Below, piece by piece: positions 19,809-30,471 of a DNA stretch of 64,000 bases. Below the pieces are notes generated by a model. It worked only from the letters and a program-made list of their open reading frames with translations. It made no database searches and was not told the DNA's origin. The position numbers and the translations under genes are program-made. The DNA is taken from assembly GCA_934045075.1 (NCBI GenBank), contig OW203738.1:5757487-5821486 (forward strand), read 5' to 3'. This DNA is from Yponomeuta sedellus. Its lineage: Eukaryota; Arthropoda; Insecta; Lepidoptera; Yponomeutidae. Position 1 is the first letter of the stretch. The number at the start of each line of letters is the position of its first letter.

Positions 19809-20015
19809 TCTATAATATAAAAATGGATCGCTGAATGTGTTTGTAAGCGCAAATCACGAGAGCAGCTGAACAGATTTCACAATTTTTTTTTTAGAGTATT
19901 TGTTTTAGTACGTGGATGGTTCTTACGGAGAGAAAAAAATAAATAAATAAAGAATCGACAGCCTAACTGTCGATTCTTTATTTATTTATTTTTTTACGAA
20001 CGAAGTTCACTGGGT
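19809..20015 (+). mobile_element. Helitron copy 4, 3' end lost
   Basis: Starts TCTATAATATAAAAATGG three bases (TCT) after copy 3. It ends GAAGTTCACTGGGTCC, without CTAG. It carries a long hairpin: AAATAAAGAATCGACAG (19944-19960) and CTGTCGATTCTTTATTT (19968-19984). Confidence 0.85.
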
Positions 20016-20293
20016 CCACACAATACAATCATTTTTAGCCTGTAAGTCTTAATCAATTTACGGCAATTGTCTTTGTTAGTAGTAACGTATCAAACATTGG
20101 AAATATTAATTATATCTATGTCTATCTATTATATTTTATCTATGGTATAAGTACAAGATAAAACGATATAGAAATCGTTTTCTCGACTGCCAAGATTCAG
20201 GCTTGACCTTGTGTAGTAGTCACTGTGTAACCACAACCATTGTACGAATATTTTTTTGGCAATAAACTTATTTTTATTTTATTTTTTATATTT
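20016..20293. other. No feature recognised
   Basis: Contains a TCTAT-rich run at 20113-20150. Confidence 0.5.
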
Positions 20294-20445
20294 ACGTAGG
20301 ATACCCTGTGCTTTGGTAACCAGAACAGGACATCACAGTGTGAATGTGCATTCACATTTATCTTGTAACTACCCAAATGTTAATATTATTTTAAATGTTA
20401 ATGTAAATATAAATGTTAATGTTAATATTATTCTAACAATAGTGT
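20294..20445 (+). mobile_element. Repeat S-H copy 2
   Basis: AGGATACCCTGTGCTTTGG, ACCAGAACAGGACATCACAG. Followed by an AATGTTAATGT-like simple repeat (20392-20435). Confidence 0.65.
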
Positions 20446-20459
20446 AACATATAATAACG

Positions 20460-20650
20460 GTGCGCTCGTGGCCTAGTGGAACCGCGTGATTGGAATCAAT
20501 CACTTGGGTTCAGCCAGTTAAGTAAGTCAGAGGCCTTATGGTAGGCTTGATAGCTTCTGACGGTAAGGCCCGCCACTCCTCCTCCTACAATCCTCCTCCA
20601 ACCCGGACTTGGCCCACGTGGTGGAGTGTGGCCTAACTTTCCTTGCCATC
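20460..20650 (+). mobile_element. SINE S-C with large internal deletion
   Basis: Head GCGCTCGTGGCCTAGTGGAA, here the best A-box match (TGGCCTAGTGG) in the family and B-box-like GGGTTCAGCC, then jumps to GTCAGAGGCCTTATGG. Supports a tRNA origin of S-C. Confidence 0.85.
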
Positions 20651-20892
20651 ATCAAATTCTGAGCAATAAATGCGTATCTTTAATCTGTAGTATCTGAGGC
20701 ACTTTATTGTTTCATTAAGTTCAGCACAGTTGTTTGATTCGGCTCTTTAAAGTGCAGCTTCTTCTCCATAACTATTTTGGAGTTTTCTTTCTAGATAGAT
20801 AATGCAGAACGAAATTTTATTTAATATCTTATATTATCCATCACAAAATAATAAAAAAAAAAAAACAATTTTTATTGCTCAATTCAATAAAC

Positions 20893-21020
20893 AAAGGTTG
20901 TCTGGAAGAGATCGCTCTTAGCGATAAGACCGCCAATTGTATAAAATCACTTATATTTAAGAATCATGATTGTAATATTTTTCTGGTTGTGCAATAAAGT
21001 GTTCTCTATCTAAAGTGTTA
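20893..21020 (+). mobile_element. NL-J 3' end
   Basis: GGTTGTCTGGAAGAGATCGC, GCGATAAGACCGCCAATTGT, then CTGGTTGTGCAATAAAGTG. An inverted echo of the tail (AAGTGTTCTC / GAGAACACTT) follows at 20998-21032. Confidence 0.8.
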
Positions 21021-21025
21021 TAGAG

Positions 21026-21713
21026 AACACTTTAAAAAATTATAGATATTTTTTTTCACAATTATTGCCTGTAGTAGCTCTTTTGCGCCTGTTCTCATTA
21101 GTACCCCCAAAACCTTAAGCGTAAACGCAACTCCTACGTGGAACCAATTGTAAAGATTCGTCTATCTATTCAGTGTCTATCTCTCGCCATACTTTCCTTC
21201 ACAGTTAGCGACTTACTTTTTTCTCTGCTTGTGCAAATAAGTAGTTTATCCATCTACTTGGTCACCTTACGCTGAAATCTTACGCTACCGCTTCAGCTTA
21301 TGCCCCAGACCGCTCCCACATGTTCTGGCCAGCACTGCGCCTGCGTCCATAACTGGGTCCAATAGTTTCGCGCGGAGGCCATTACGTCGATATTAGGCCT
21401 TCGCTAAATGCCTCCAAACAGGAGGTACGGTGTGCAGAAGTTAGGGGTAATTATTGGATAATTTGTTTTCACCTACCTAAGTGTAACTAATTTAGCAAAA
21501 GTAAATGCGGGTGGAAAAAGTGACAAGGAGTCCAAATAGCATTCTTGGACACTCACGCCCAGTTTCTGGTGCACTAGCAAGCCGTTAATCTACTGTTAAA
21601 GCTGTCAATTGGCAAAGTGCATACGAAAAACCCGTTTAACAGCTGTTAACAGTACATTAACAAATGGTTACTGCACGAAAAACTGGGGGTTACAGATTCT
21701 TTCTAAACTCAAT
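21026..21713. other. No feature recognised
   Basis: Mixed composition and no convincing frame. Confidence 0.5.
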
Positions 21714-21942
21714 TGTTCATTATCAACCTATTTAGAGGCTAAAAATTTCACCCATGCCGGGATTCAAACCCGCAACCTCTGGCTATCCGTGCCAGGACTC
21801 TACCAATTGAGCCAATGGGCTACTCACCGGCATCAGTCAAATTTCGAACCTCTTTACACCTCTTTAGCCTCTAAATAGGTTTTTAAATTTGTCCTTAGCA
21901 CGGGTTAGCGCATTAAAAATAAAAATAGTATGTTCATTATCA
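21714..21942. mobile_element. Inverted S-A composite with 12-bp TSD
   Basis: TSD TGTTCATTATCA at 21714-21725 and 21931-21942. The insert (205 bp) is a reverse S-A starting ACCTATTTAGAGGC and breaking at AACCTCTTTACA, fused to a forward 3' end CTCTTTAGCCTCTAAATAGG that continues to the long A-rich tail. Confidence 0.9.
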
Positions 21943-23421
21943 GCCAAGAAAGATTTTAGTCTAATTAAAGTACATAATGATATCATCTAAGTTTAGAATA
22001 AGTGGCATGTTTCTCCGAATGAAATAAATAAATTAGAACCATATGTTCTTTAACATTAATATAGCCTAAGTAAAAATATCTTTCCTTATGATAATTATTT
22101 TATTCTATAATTTTCCTTTATTATAACCTTTTAAGAAATATATTTAGCATTCCTAATTTATGAGATATAAATTATGAATTTTATCAGTAGCTAAGTTTAG
22201 AATATCGAGTGTGAATGTTTTTATTAAACCTAAAAACAAAAAATAATTATACTACCAATACCTCAACGGCCTTATGTATAAAAACATGATTCCTTGTAAC
22301 ACTCTTTAAACGGCGATTAAAAAATTATGTGCTGGAGATTTTACAAGAGAAATACGTACTTAGTCACAATTAAAAAAAAAACTGCCTACGATGAATCCTT
22401 TTTTCGTGTTTTAAAAGAAAGCAATTAGTATTGAGCATGTTTTTAAGGAATATATGGAAGTTTGCATGTTTTGACAAAAAACACTTAAATTAAATTTCGC
22501 ACCCCTCATTCTTGGTTATTATTAACGCTGGAACTGACAGTTTTTCTAGTAAAAGTAACATTAAGTATAAACTTATCAATCTGACTGTTCTGCTAACCCT
22601 ACACGCATTTCAATAGTCAGCCCCGCGGCAGCCAATCGTAACTGTAAACAATGGAGTACGGGCAATATTAATTGCATATGCTGAGGCAATAAAATTATAT
22701 GCGCCAGATCATACTGCGAAGGACCACCGAGACTCTATATGGGCCGCGCAAGATGGCGCCTCGTAAGACGGAACTGTGACATTTTGAAAATGGAACGGTT
22801 TTCTAACTTTATCTGAAATCCTGTTTCGGAAAACTTAGTTTTTTTTCCAGCGAATATCTGGCCAAAATATTTTCGTATTATTATTTTGAAAATGGAACTT
22901 GCAATTAGAAGCAAATTGTTTTAAGTTTGAAAACGAACCCTTGTAGTTTCCTTATCTTTATTTTATTTAATATCATTGCAGCAGAAAGACTGGGTGAGAT
23001 ATAGAAAGCAAGTCAAAATCAAACAAAACAACTAGTAAATCAATTGAAAATATAGAGGGAGAGAGAAAGAGAGAGACATAAAGTGAGAAATAATTTATTC
23101 AACGGCACAATACTAAAAACAACAAAACAGTAAAAAATTAACAAAACAAAACAAAACATTAACCGATACACAAAGTTTACACTACATTACAAACAGAGAA
23201 AAAAGAAGCAATTATGAAAATTTAAAACAAGTAATAATGGGCGATAGACATTTTTAAATAAAATGAAAGAAGCTAATAAATATAAACATGTAAAGTTATA
23301 GTACAGCTATTTGCGGATATCGTTGCAGATATTTATGTTGTATAATACAAGAATAGTGTCGATGAAGCAATGTATTTTATATCAAGGAATTTTGCTTTTA
23401 TTATGTTTTAAGATACCATTA
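21943..23421. other. Long AT-rich stretch without recognised feature
   Basis: No frame above 60 codons is worth naming. It has a (GA)n-rich run at 23057-23078. It may be single-copy intronic DNA. Confidence 0.55.
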
Positions 23422-23649
23422 TACAGTCTGTTAGCTTTTATAATTTACCTCGGTCTCTAGAGTAGGCTTCGGTTTTCGCCAAAGGCATACGACTGTAATA
23501 ATACTTCCTGCTCTGTATAAAACTTTTCTTTACTATTTGGAAAAGTTATGTAAAATTAAGTGTCATATTAGTTCCGATATTTCTATTGTATGGATATATC
23601 CGATTACATCCGATAGCACCCGAGGTGTATTCTAAAATCTAACAGACTA
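23422..23649. mobile_element. MITE-T copy 1, 228 bp
   Basis: Terminal inverted repeats: left TACAGTCTGTTAGCTTTTAT, right complement TTAGTCTGTTAGATTTTAGA, each leading to CCTCGG. The ends at TA suggest a TA target site (Tc1/mariner type, inferred). Confidence 0.85.
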
Positions 23650-24951
23650 AACTAGTACAAGCATTTCGTTCAGTAAGCTGAATATTCTGCAATTTAGAGC
23701 GTACTTTTGATTTGATCTAAAGTTATGAAAGTACTTAGGTGCGACACATTTTCAAAATTTTCCAGTATTACCATTTTCATTTGCAGAATACGAGTCGATT
23801 TTTCTAAATTACATTACAAATGATACGAAGTACCCAGATTCGTATTGTAGTTCTGGATTTACTTATATGCAAAACAAAAGCAAGTTCAGTTAAGTTCAAA
23901 GTTCCTTTACAGTGCACAGGCTTTCTCTTGGAGAGAGAGAGCCTATATTATTTATGTGAAGTTATTAAGTTCCAGCAATGCCTCGTTGTACCGTGCGATG
24001 GCTACCAGCAAATGTAAATAGCCTTGTGACCCGTTCAATTGTTAAAAGTGAAATTGAAAAGTCGTTTAACTATCGCAAAAAAAATACAACTTAAAATAGA
24101 CTAAGTTAATTATTTAGTTATTTAAGTGAATAGATACGCTAGGCGATAATAAGGATAATTAAATTGAGACATTGATTGTTATAACAGCGATCGGAATGCC
24201 TTTCAAATGATGTCCCATATAGATATTAATGTCGTTCAAATGATGTCCCATATAGATATAGAATGCCAATTTAATTTATTTATTTGGGGAAAATACAGGC
24301 ACAGATAACAAACATTAATGAGTTTTACAATATTGGGTATGGACTTGTCTATCCCCATGGAATATTTCTCACTTATAGTAAAGTTATTTACATTTTGCCT
24401 TCGGCATATTTCAAAACGGCGAGCGTATATAAGCTGTGTGTAAAGCGCGGAATAATTCAAATTGCCGGCAACATATGTTTCATAAACCCCTTTCGGGGTT
24501 TCTGTTTACACATTCAATCAAAAGTAACACAAAATAACGTCTACCACCAACGACTTTATATTTACGCTTTCCACAAATCTCTCCCAACAATATCGAGCCA
24601 GCTTGCCCAACCATCGATTCAATATAATGGCCTATTTGGTCCGCATGCAAAATGTTGATCCTTTGTGTCGGATAAGATTCATCTATCTTTGCAACGCGAC
24701 GCGCGCTGTGTGCGTCTGCGCATGCATTATACAGGGTATCATAAAATCCCTTTTTACATCCAGAAACGTGATTCATATGCATTTGAAAATTGATTATTTT
24801 ACTCTGAACTATGGAAAACTTTTCGAAAACGAAAAAAAATGAGATGTTTCATACATTTCAATGAAATCATTTTATTTATTTCAGGGATCCATAGTTTCAT
24901 GAACACTAACATACATGTTACAGATTGATTCACTTTATTTTATATAATTCA
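23650..24951. other. No gene recognised; short direct repeat and hairpin
   Basis: CAAATGATGTCCCATATAGA occurs twice 30 bp apart (24206, 24236). AAACCCCTTTCGGGGTTT at 24484-24501 is a perfect hairpin. Overlapping frames at 24284-24658 (+, 124 codons) and 24480-24782 (-, 100 codons) show no recognisable domain. 23920-23946 has a short S-G-like GAGAGAG match. Confidence 0.45.
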
Positions 24952-25090
24952 TGGTTGTCTGGAAGAGATCGCTTTTAGCGATAAGACCGCCAATTGTATA
25001 CGGCAATAGCTTAGATGTGTAAGCCTTTTTATGTATTTTGTTTTCTGGTGTGTACAATAAAGAGTTCTAATCTAATCTAATCTAATCTAA
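24952..25090 (+). mobile_element. NL-J 3' end with (TCTAA)n tail
   Basis: GGTTGTCTGGAAGAGATCGC, GCGATAAGACCGCCAATTG, GTGTACAATAAAGAG, then TCTAA repeats. Confidence 0.85.
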
Positions 25091-25182
25091 TTCAAAAACA
25101 TCCAAGACCTGGATTTTTTTGTCCCCAGCCGGGGTTTGAACCCGGAACCTCTTCCATGGTAGGCAGATGGGCTGCCGCTGCT
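25091..25182 (-). mobile_element. SINE S-D tRNA-like half
   Basis: Complement of the S-D head with B box GGTTCAAACCCC and CCAGGTCTTGGATG. Confidence 0.75.
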
Positions 25183-25459
25183 ATTCTCTATCTTTTCGTA
25201 AAAATAATTCTCAAGACAATAATTTATTTTTTAATAAGTTTAATTCCAATTTTAGCACGATCAAACCTCGATTTGTAACCTCTAAACGTAATGGCAAAGT
25301 TTCGTTGCAATCCGTCATGACTCTTGGAAACAAAAATCAAACTACGATTGGTCCTTGAGCTATGCACAGGTTACAAAAAAACTCAAGCATTTGAGTAAAA
25401 TCGGGTGATTTCAATGTGATGATGAAACGGAATTCTATACATATAGGTGTTATCTAATG
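25183..25459. repeat. Diverged AAGTTTC repeat
   Basis: ATGGCAAAGTTTCGTTGC and GATCAAACCTCGATTTG resemble, in opposite orientation, 47540-47620 and 63150-63190. Class unknown. Confidence 0.3.
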
Positions 25460-25640
25460 TATTAGATTTAAGAGGACTTGAGAGAAGATGGTGAGAGTGG
25501 AGTTTTTTTCCCGCTGCCTTTTTCTCCACTACACTACGGCCCGAAGGCAGCGGCTTTCACTTTCATGTTACATTGTACTTTGACATTCAGTAAACAGAAT
25601 GTAAATTCTTAACGTTGAAATAAATTGAATTGAAACCGAT
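25460..25640 (+). mobile_element. NL-P 3' end
   Basis: CCCGCTGCCTTTTTCTCCAC, ACATTCAGTAAACAGAATGT, and tail GAAATAAATTGAATTGAAAC. The reverse copy is at 56325-56510. Confidence 0.75.
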
Positions 25641-26188
25641 CTGAAATTCCATCATATAAAAAAGTAATATTTATTAATTGAAAAGAAATCACAAATATGT
25701 TAAGTCTTTGGCTCCCACACCAGACTTAGCCTGTGCTTTGGATGCCGTTTTACTTGATACTAAAATTTCAATAGAAAAAAGTGCAATGCAAATAAGGAAC
25801 TGAAATATTAATAAGTACCTACTTTTAAAGTGGTTCGGGATGCTAACTAGGGCCACATTAACAGTGACTCCATAAGTACGGAGTAAGTATGGGAATGTGG
25901 TTTAATGCATTGTCTCTACACAGTGAGAGCTCTTAGTGTCTCTAGACACTAAGGACTAAATTAGAACATTAGCACTCAAAAGACATTAGAACAAAGATTA
26001 CAGTAATCTGAGTCTCTGCAGTGATACTTACAAAAGCTGTCGAAGGCGACAAAAGAAACTAATGAAAAGGTAAGACTATAATGGAATAAACATCATAACT
26101 TGTATTACAACACGTTTCTATCTAAAAGTCAACATGAGAAATCTTAACAACTGTGACAATTATTTTTGGACCTTACAGTCTATAACCA
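25641..26188. other. No feature recognised
   Basis: GTCTCTAGACACTAAGGACT region has short inverted words only. Confidence 0.5.
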
Positions 26189-26445
26189 CGTCGTCATCCT
26201 CAGGCTATACTAGTCCACTCCAGGACATAGCCCTCCCCTAAAGAGCGCCACGTTGAGCTATCATAGGGGGTAATGCCCATAATCCCCACGCTGGGCATGC
26301 GGGTTGGGGATCGCAGTTCGGTGGAATTGTACTGCAGGGGGCGCTGCTGCCCACCCCCCCGGTTCGTGCCCCTTAGTCGCCTTTTACGACACCCGCGGGA
26401 AGAATTGGATTGGTGCTATTCTCTAGATAGACACCACAAAGCAGA
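26189..26445 (-). mobile_element. SINE S-B, near full length
   Basis: From the tail complement (CCTCAGGCTATACTAGTCCA) to TATTCTCTAGATAGACACCA. The frame at 26273-26473 is an S-B shadow. Confidence 0.9.
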
Positions 26446-26499
26446 ACATATGATCAACAGTCTAGAACTTTAATACTACATTCTAGGCTATATGGTCTA

Positions 26500-26745
26500 A
26501 AAATAGTTATCACAGATATTAAGAATTTGTATGTTTACTTTTTGAAAAAAAAAAAACGTATTATAATTAAAACTGTTTTTATATGGATTTATGCTCGTTT
26601 ATTACATTTTTACAATTTTCCAAAGTTTCGGCACTTTTTCAGGTGCCGTGGTCCCGGATGACGGCACCACGGGCATAAATCCGTATAAAAACAGTTTTAA
26701 TTATGTCTACTGCTCGTGTTAACCTTAGAAAATACTAAACGTATT
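26500..26745. mobile_element. Repeat M copy 1 with inverted ends
   Basis: AATTAAAACTGTTTTTATAT and its near complement ATAAAAACAGTTTTAATT flank a core with GTTTCGGCACTTTTTCAGG and GACGGCACCACGGGC. The opposite orientation copy is at 53165-53370. Confidence 0.65.
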
Positions 26746-26868
26746 ATAAAACAAGTATGATTTTTATTTCATTGGTGGAGCTAGTAAGCGCCTTAAATAT
26801 ATTATTAGGTAGTCGGCAATTTCAATGTAAACTACAAATTTCTACTCATTGAACGTCAAGGCACATTA

Positions 26869-27322
26869 GGCTGGGCGCATGCTGAGACGCAGGCGACGCA
26901 GCACAGCGCAGCGCAGGGCAGCGCAGATTTTGTAAAGCATGGAACGTCATTGAGCTACGTACGCCGGCGCAGGCACGTGCGGCGCAGACATGTGTCGGCC
27001 CTGCTCTGCGTCTCGTTGTAGTGCCGGCACAGATTTCTGCGCGACGCGTGCACGTCGAGGCGTGTTTACTAATAATTTTGTTGCAATGACAGAACATTTA
27101 ATTGAATTAGTTCGCTGTGAACCTCGTTTGTATGATACAAATCATCCAGACCGTTCAAAAAAGACATTGAAAGAGTTATTATGGGTAAGAATAGCCAAAG
27201 AATAGAGCGAATAGTTGCGTCGCAGCATGCGGTGGGGGCCTATGTCTGCCTCAACTGCCCTGCCCTGTACTGAACTGAGCTGCGCTGTGCTGCGTCGACT
27301 GCGTCTCAACATGCGCCCAGCC
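26869..27322 (+). mobile_element. PIF/Harbinger-type element, 454 bp
   Basis: Flanked by TTA at 26866-26868 and 27323-27325, the target duplication typical of PIF/Harbinger. The TIRs start GGCTGGGCGCATG and continue TGAGACGCAG, CGACGCAGCACAGCGCAG; the right end is the complement with a few gaps. Repeated GCGCAG/GACGCAG words occur inside the TIRs. The element holds a fragment of a MADF-domain gene and no transposase, so it is a non-autonomous deletion derivative. Confidence 0.85.
27086..27205 (+). pseudogene. MADF-domain gene fragment inside Harbinger element
   Basis: Encodes 39 residues from an ATG: MTEHLIELVRCEPRLYD and then HPDRSKKTLKELLWVRIAKE, then a stop. Spacing of LIxLVxxxPxLYD, HPD and W..IA matches the first half of MADF domains (DNA-binding, ~85 residues), which PIF/Harbinger elements carry as a second protein beside the transposase. 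Only the N-terminal half is present. Either the element captured a truncated copy or a splice site followed AKE. Start chosen by the match of the domain start. Confidence 0.75.
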
Positions 27323-27508
27323 TTAATATTGTCTCGCTTCACTACGATATGCGAGGAAACTCAATCGGCATTCGGCTATAGGTTCATTAGTTAGAGCAAA
27401 CGTGAATGCTATGGCAGGCATCCAGGGCTCAAATTAACAACAGCCGTTTTGCCTGGCAATTTACATTTGCACCGGGCATTAGTTGTGTTCGGTATTCGGT
27501 TACACATG

Positions 27509-27652
27509 TACTGTCTGTTAGCTTTTAGAATATACCTCAGGATCTAGAATAGGCTTTGGTTTTCGCAGAAAGCACGCGAGTGTAATACCTACTACTTTCT
27601 GTTCATATAGAGCAGAAACTTTTCTTCACTATTTTAAAAAGTTATGTAAATT
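27509..27652 (+). mobile_element. MITE-T copy 2, right end lost
   Basis: Starts TACTGTCTGTTAGCTTTTAG and follows copy 1 for ~140 bp. The right TIR is missing; S-A follows. Confidence 0.8.
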
Positions 27653-27659
27653 ATATTCT

Positions 27660-27834
27660 TCTTGTTGCACTAACCCGTGCTGAGGACAATTTTAAAAACC
27701 TATTTAGAGGCTAATAATTCCGCCCATGACAAGATCTCTGGCTAACCGTACCAGCGCTCACCCAACTGAGCTAATCGGCAAGTGCCCGCATCGGCGAAAT
27801 TTCGAACCTTTATACAATATCCTCTGTGTTATTT
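27660..27834 (-). mobile_element. SINE S-A copy, long 3' end
   Basis: GCACTAACCCGTGCTGAGG, then ACCTATTTAGAGGC; a deletion removes the B box (ATGACAAGATCTCTGG). Diverged, hence old. Confidence 0.8.
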
Positions 27835-28390
27835 TTGGTTAGCCATTTTATAAAATAAAATAAAAAAAGTAAATAATATTACTAAAATTACAAAATTTCA
27901 AAAACTTAAAACTAACAAATTCCAGCCATTTTATTAATAAAAACATTTTCAATAACCATTTTATCTATATTGACTAACTAAGAACCTTTGCGGCTTCTCA
28001 TTTAAAAGTCGGTTAAAAATAGCTGTAAGCAAGAAAAACAAAGCAGAGGTCGTGATGTGATACACGAGCACCGAACACCGAACGCCATCCTCGGCCACGA
28101 TGTATCGAGAGCGAGCTAGTTGGGCAAATAAGCAGCCATTACCGTCGCGGTGTCCGATTCCGGAAGATGGACGGATCGACAGATCCACGGCGTAGGTGAA
28201 AAACAGAAGGTCTGATCGGTTACCCACAATATTCCACAATGAGTGGCAACAATCACTGATATACTAGTTTTTCGCTGACTTTGAAAGAAAACATCACGAG
28301 GAAAAAGAGTGTTCACGTACACGGTTAAAATTGACTATCCACGGAGGGATTGATTTCTGAGATAAGCCATGTACATTAGGTTAGTTATTG
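27835..28390. other. No feature recognised
   Basis: 28040-28200 is GC-richer and non-repetitive (CATCCTCGGCCACGATG). Frames there (27961-28239 and 28116-28322, minus) show no domain. Confidence 0.45.
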
Positions 28391-28423
28391 GAAGCAATAC
28401 GACAAGGTTAGTCGTATTGCTTC
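28391..28423. repeat. Perfect 13-bp-arm hairpin
   Basis: GAAGCAATACGAC and GTCGTATTGCTTC, 7-bp loop. Confidence 0.95.
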
Positions 28424-28500
28424 AAGCAGAAGCAAGACACGAACACACCACCACCGACACCAATACTTGTGCGAGAAAATACGCGACGCATTTCGCCTCT

Positions 28501-28560
28501 AACACGAGGCATTATCAGGCTCACAAGTGTGAACTTGTGAGCCTGAGGTGGCCTCGTGTT
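28501..28560. repeat. Long imperfect hairpin
   Basis: AACACGAGGC, ATCAGGCTCACAAGT pair with ACTTGTGAGCCTGA, GGCCTCGTGTT around GTGA. A further outer pair, TTCAAGCAGAAGCA (28421) and TGCTTTTGCTTGAA (28567), suggests a foldback element at ~28391-28580. Confidence 0.85.
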
Positions 28561-28571
28561 CCTCGTGCTTT

Positions 28572-28661
28572 TGCTTGAAAAAGTGGGAGGGAGGGCGGTG
28601 CATTAACTAACCGCATGGTGCTTGTGGGATTTTTGGCAGAATTTAGCAAAGTTATTTTCAC
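28572..28661 (+). repeat. Repeat N copy
   Basis: AAAAAGTGGGAGGGAGGGCG and GATTTTTGGCAGAATTTAGC; reverse copy at 12954-13046. Confidence 0.8.
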
Positions 28662-29252
28662 TTTTTAATGTTATTATGGATTTCCGCAAAGTAACGCCTG
28701 ATTGCATACAACATTGTGTGGCTTGTGGTCTGACTTGTCTGATCCCGAACTATGAACAGAATCCTAGTCGTAAGCCTGAGTTATATGTACCAAATAACTA
28801 TGGCGGCCTCTTGGGAGAATTGAAGCTAAACTCACATTTATCCCGGCATCAATCCAGTTCAATGCACTGGTTGTAGACTATCAAACAAGAATTCAGTAAA
28901 CTTAGGACCAAATAAAAAATTAAACAGTTTGACCAAAGAACAAGTTTTAAGCCACACGCTATCCAAAAGTTTCCACACACAGGCAGTGTTGCCGCATTGC
29001 ACAGCAAAGGAAAGCACATAGCCGTGAAAAAAAAAACTTCTAGTATTTCTGGAAATGGCTGGACTTCAGTCCGTCAAGAAGTATGACCTTCTGTACATTT
29101 TCTTCCAGGGCCATGGACAACAGAACAAAGGTTGCAGTTCAAGCACACGTCTCGTCTCGCGATGGCCAGTAACAACGGTCGACTTCGAGCGACGAGTGAC
29201 GGCAGTGATGGGATGCATTCGATATCGATAAAAAATAAATTTGCTATATACG
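28662..29252 (+). other. Unassigned stretch with an 84-codon frame
   Basis: The frame 28622-28876 reads CVACGLTCLIPNY and has balanced codon use, but the start lies in repeat N and I recognise no family. It could be an old gene fragment. 29040-29220 has no frame. Confidence 0.3.
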
Positions 29253-29481
29253 TATAGTCTGTTAGCTTCTAGAATATACCTCGGCTACTATCAATTAACC
29301 GATTATATTGCAATAAGGTAAGGTTAGTTTTGTATTGTTATTTATAACTTTACATAACTTTTCAAAATAGTAAAGAAAAGTTTTACACAGAGCAGGAAGC
29401 AGTATTACACTCGTGTGCTTTCAGCAAAAACCAAAGCCTACTTTAGAGCCCGAGGTATATTCTAAAAGCTAACAGTCTGTA
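29253..29481. mobile_element. MITE-T copy 3, 229 bp
   Basis: Starts TATAGTCTGTTAGCTTCTAG; the right complement is TACAGACTGTTAGCTTTTAG. Orientation is opposite to copy 1 judged by the internal GCAGGAAGCAGTATTACACT. Full length. Confidence 0.9.
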
Positions 29482-29610
29482 CCTATCTAGGACCTTCTTT
29501 AGGAGAGAGAATGTGTGGGCTTAATCACCACGCTTGCCTCTCTCCTAAAGAAGGTCCTAGATAGGTACAGACTGTTAGCTTTTAGAATATACCTCGGGCT
29601 CTAGAGTAGG
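29437..29610. repeat. Palindrome with 73-bp arms, 1 mismatch
   Basis: Arms 29437-29509 and 29538-29610 with a 28-bp spacer. The left arm is the right end of MITE-T copy 3 plus 28 bp of flank (CCTATCTAGGACCTTC and AGGAGAGAG), so an existing MITE-flank junction was copied in reverse. The spacer resembles the S-G word GTGGGCTTAATCACCACGC. Confidence 0.95.
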
Positions 29611-29771
29611 TTCCCACGACACTGTACCCTGTGTCGTGGGACCTAGAAACAACAACATCACAAACATGTAAACATCCTAGACCTGGAGTTTTTTTTGTCC
29701 CCAGCCGGGGTTCGAACCCAAGACCTCTTGCATGGTAGGCAGATGCGCTACCGCTACGCCACAAAGGTCGC
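29611..29771 (-). mobile_element. SINE S-D copy
   Basis: Complement with B box GGTTCGAACCC and body CAAACATGTAAACATCC. A short duplication CACGACACTGTACCCTGTGTCGTG sits at the 5' side (29615-29638). Confidence 0.85.
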
Positions 29772-30270
29772 GGTATATCACGGTAGCCCAAGGGTTCCTG
29801 AATGGAAATTTTTACTAAATACATACTTAAGTGTATAGTTAGATTTTTTAGGTAAAGCTTACCGTAATTCCCGACTTATGAGAGTCGCGAGGCATAATAT
29901 TCTGTTTAATATTCATCTCATTCGTCATTAACTCAACTATATACTTTTTTGAAGTCTTCGCTTGGTGAAATTCACACGAGAGTAGTATTATTTTTAAACT
30001 CAATACTTAAGATAGATATCTCTTAATTTTGAAAATAGATCATTTCTTGTTATACAGTATCTTAGACAATCATGTTTACTAACCCTTATAAAAACTATAT
30101 AACAGGTATATTTATTTGCACATATTAACCATTGGTCTTCACACTAGATTATTTATCTGTTTTATGTGGACCTGGATTAAGGGAATTAACATTTTGGATT
30201 AGAGGACAAGTTAAGAGGTTTACAGCAGTTTGTAAGCTGAAAATAAGGAACGTTATAGTTAAAGCTAAAC
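29772..30270. other. No feature recognised
   Basis: AT-rich; no convincing frame. Confidence 0.5.
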
Positions 30271-30281
30271 ATAGTGTAACT

Positions 30282-30316
30282 ATTAACATCGATAAAATAA
30301 TATTTTATCGATGCTA
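30282..30316. repeat. AT-rich hairpin
   Basis: TTAACATCGATAAAATA / TATTTTATCGATG, almost perfect. Confidence 0.8.
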
Positions 30317-30346
30317 TTAATATTGTTTAGAGTATAGTTCGTGTTT

Positions 30347-30402
30347 GTGCGGTGTGTTCTATGTTATGCGCGTGTGTGTGTTGTATGTGTGTGTGTGTTT
30401 TA
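30347..30402 (+). repeat. GT-rich microsatellite
   Basis: Interrupted (GT)n from GCGTGTGTGTGTTG on. Confidence 0.85.
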
Positions 30403-30471
30403 GGTGAAGGTTGTAGAAGGTTATTTTATTATGTACTATATAACATAGTTTTAATTGCTTCGTAGCTAGTA

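Noticed and set aside
24480..24782. AAACCCCTTTCGGGGTTT hairpin as a terminator
   Set aside because: Rho-independent terminators are a bacterial feature and the window is eukaryotic. No gene or T-run is associated.
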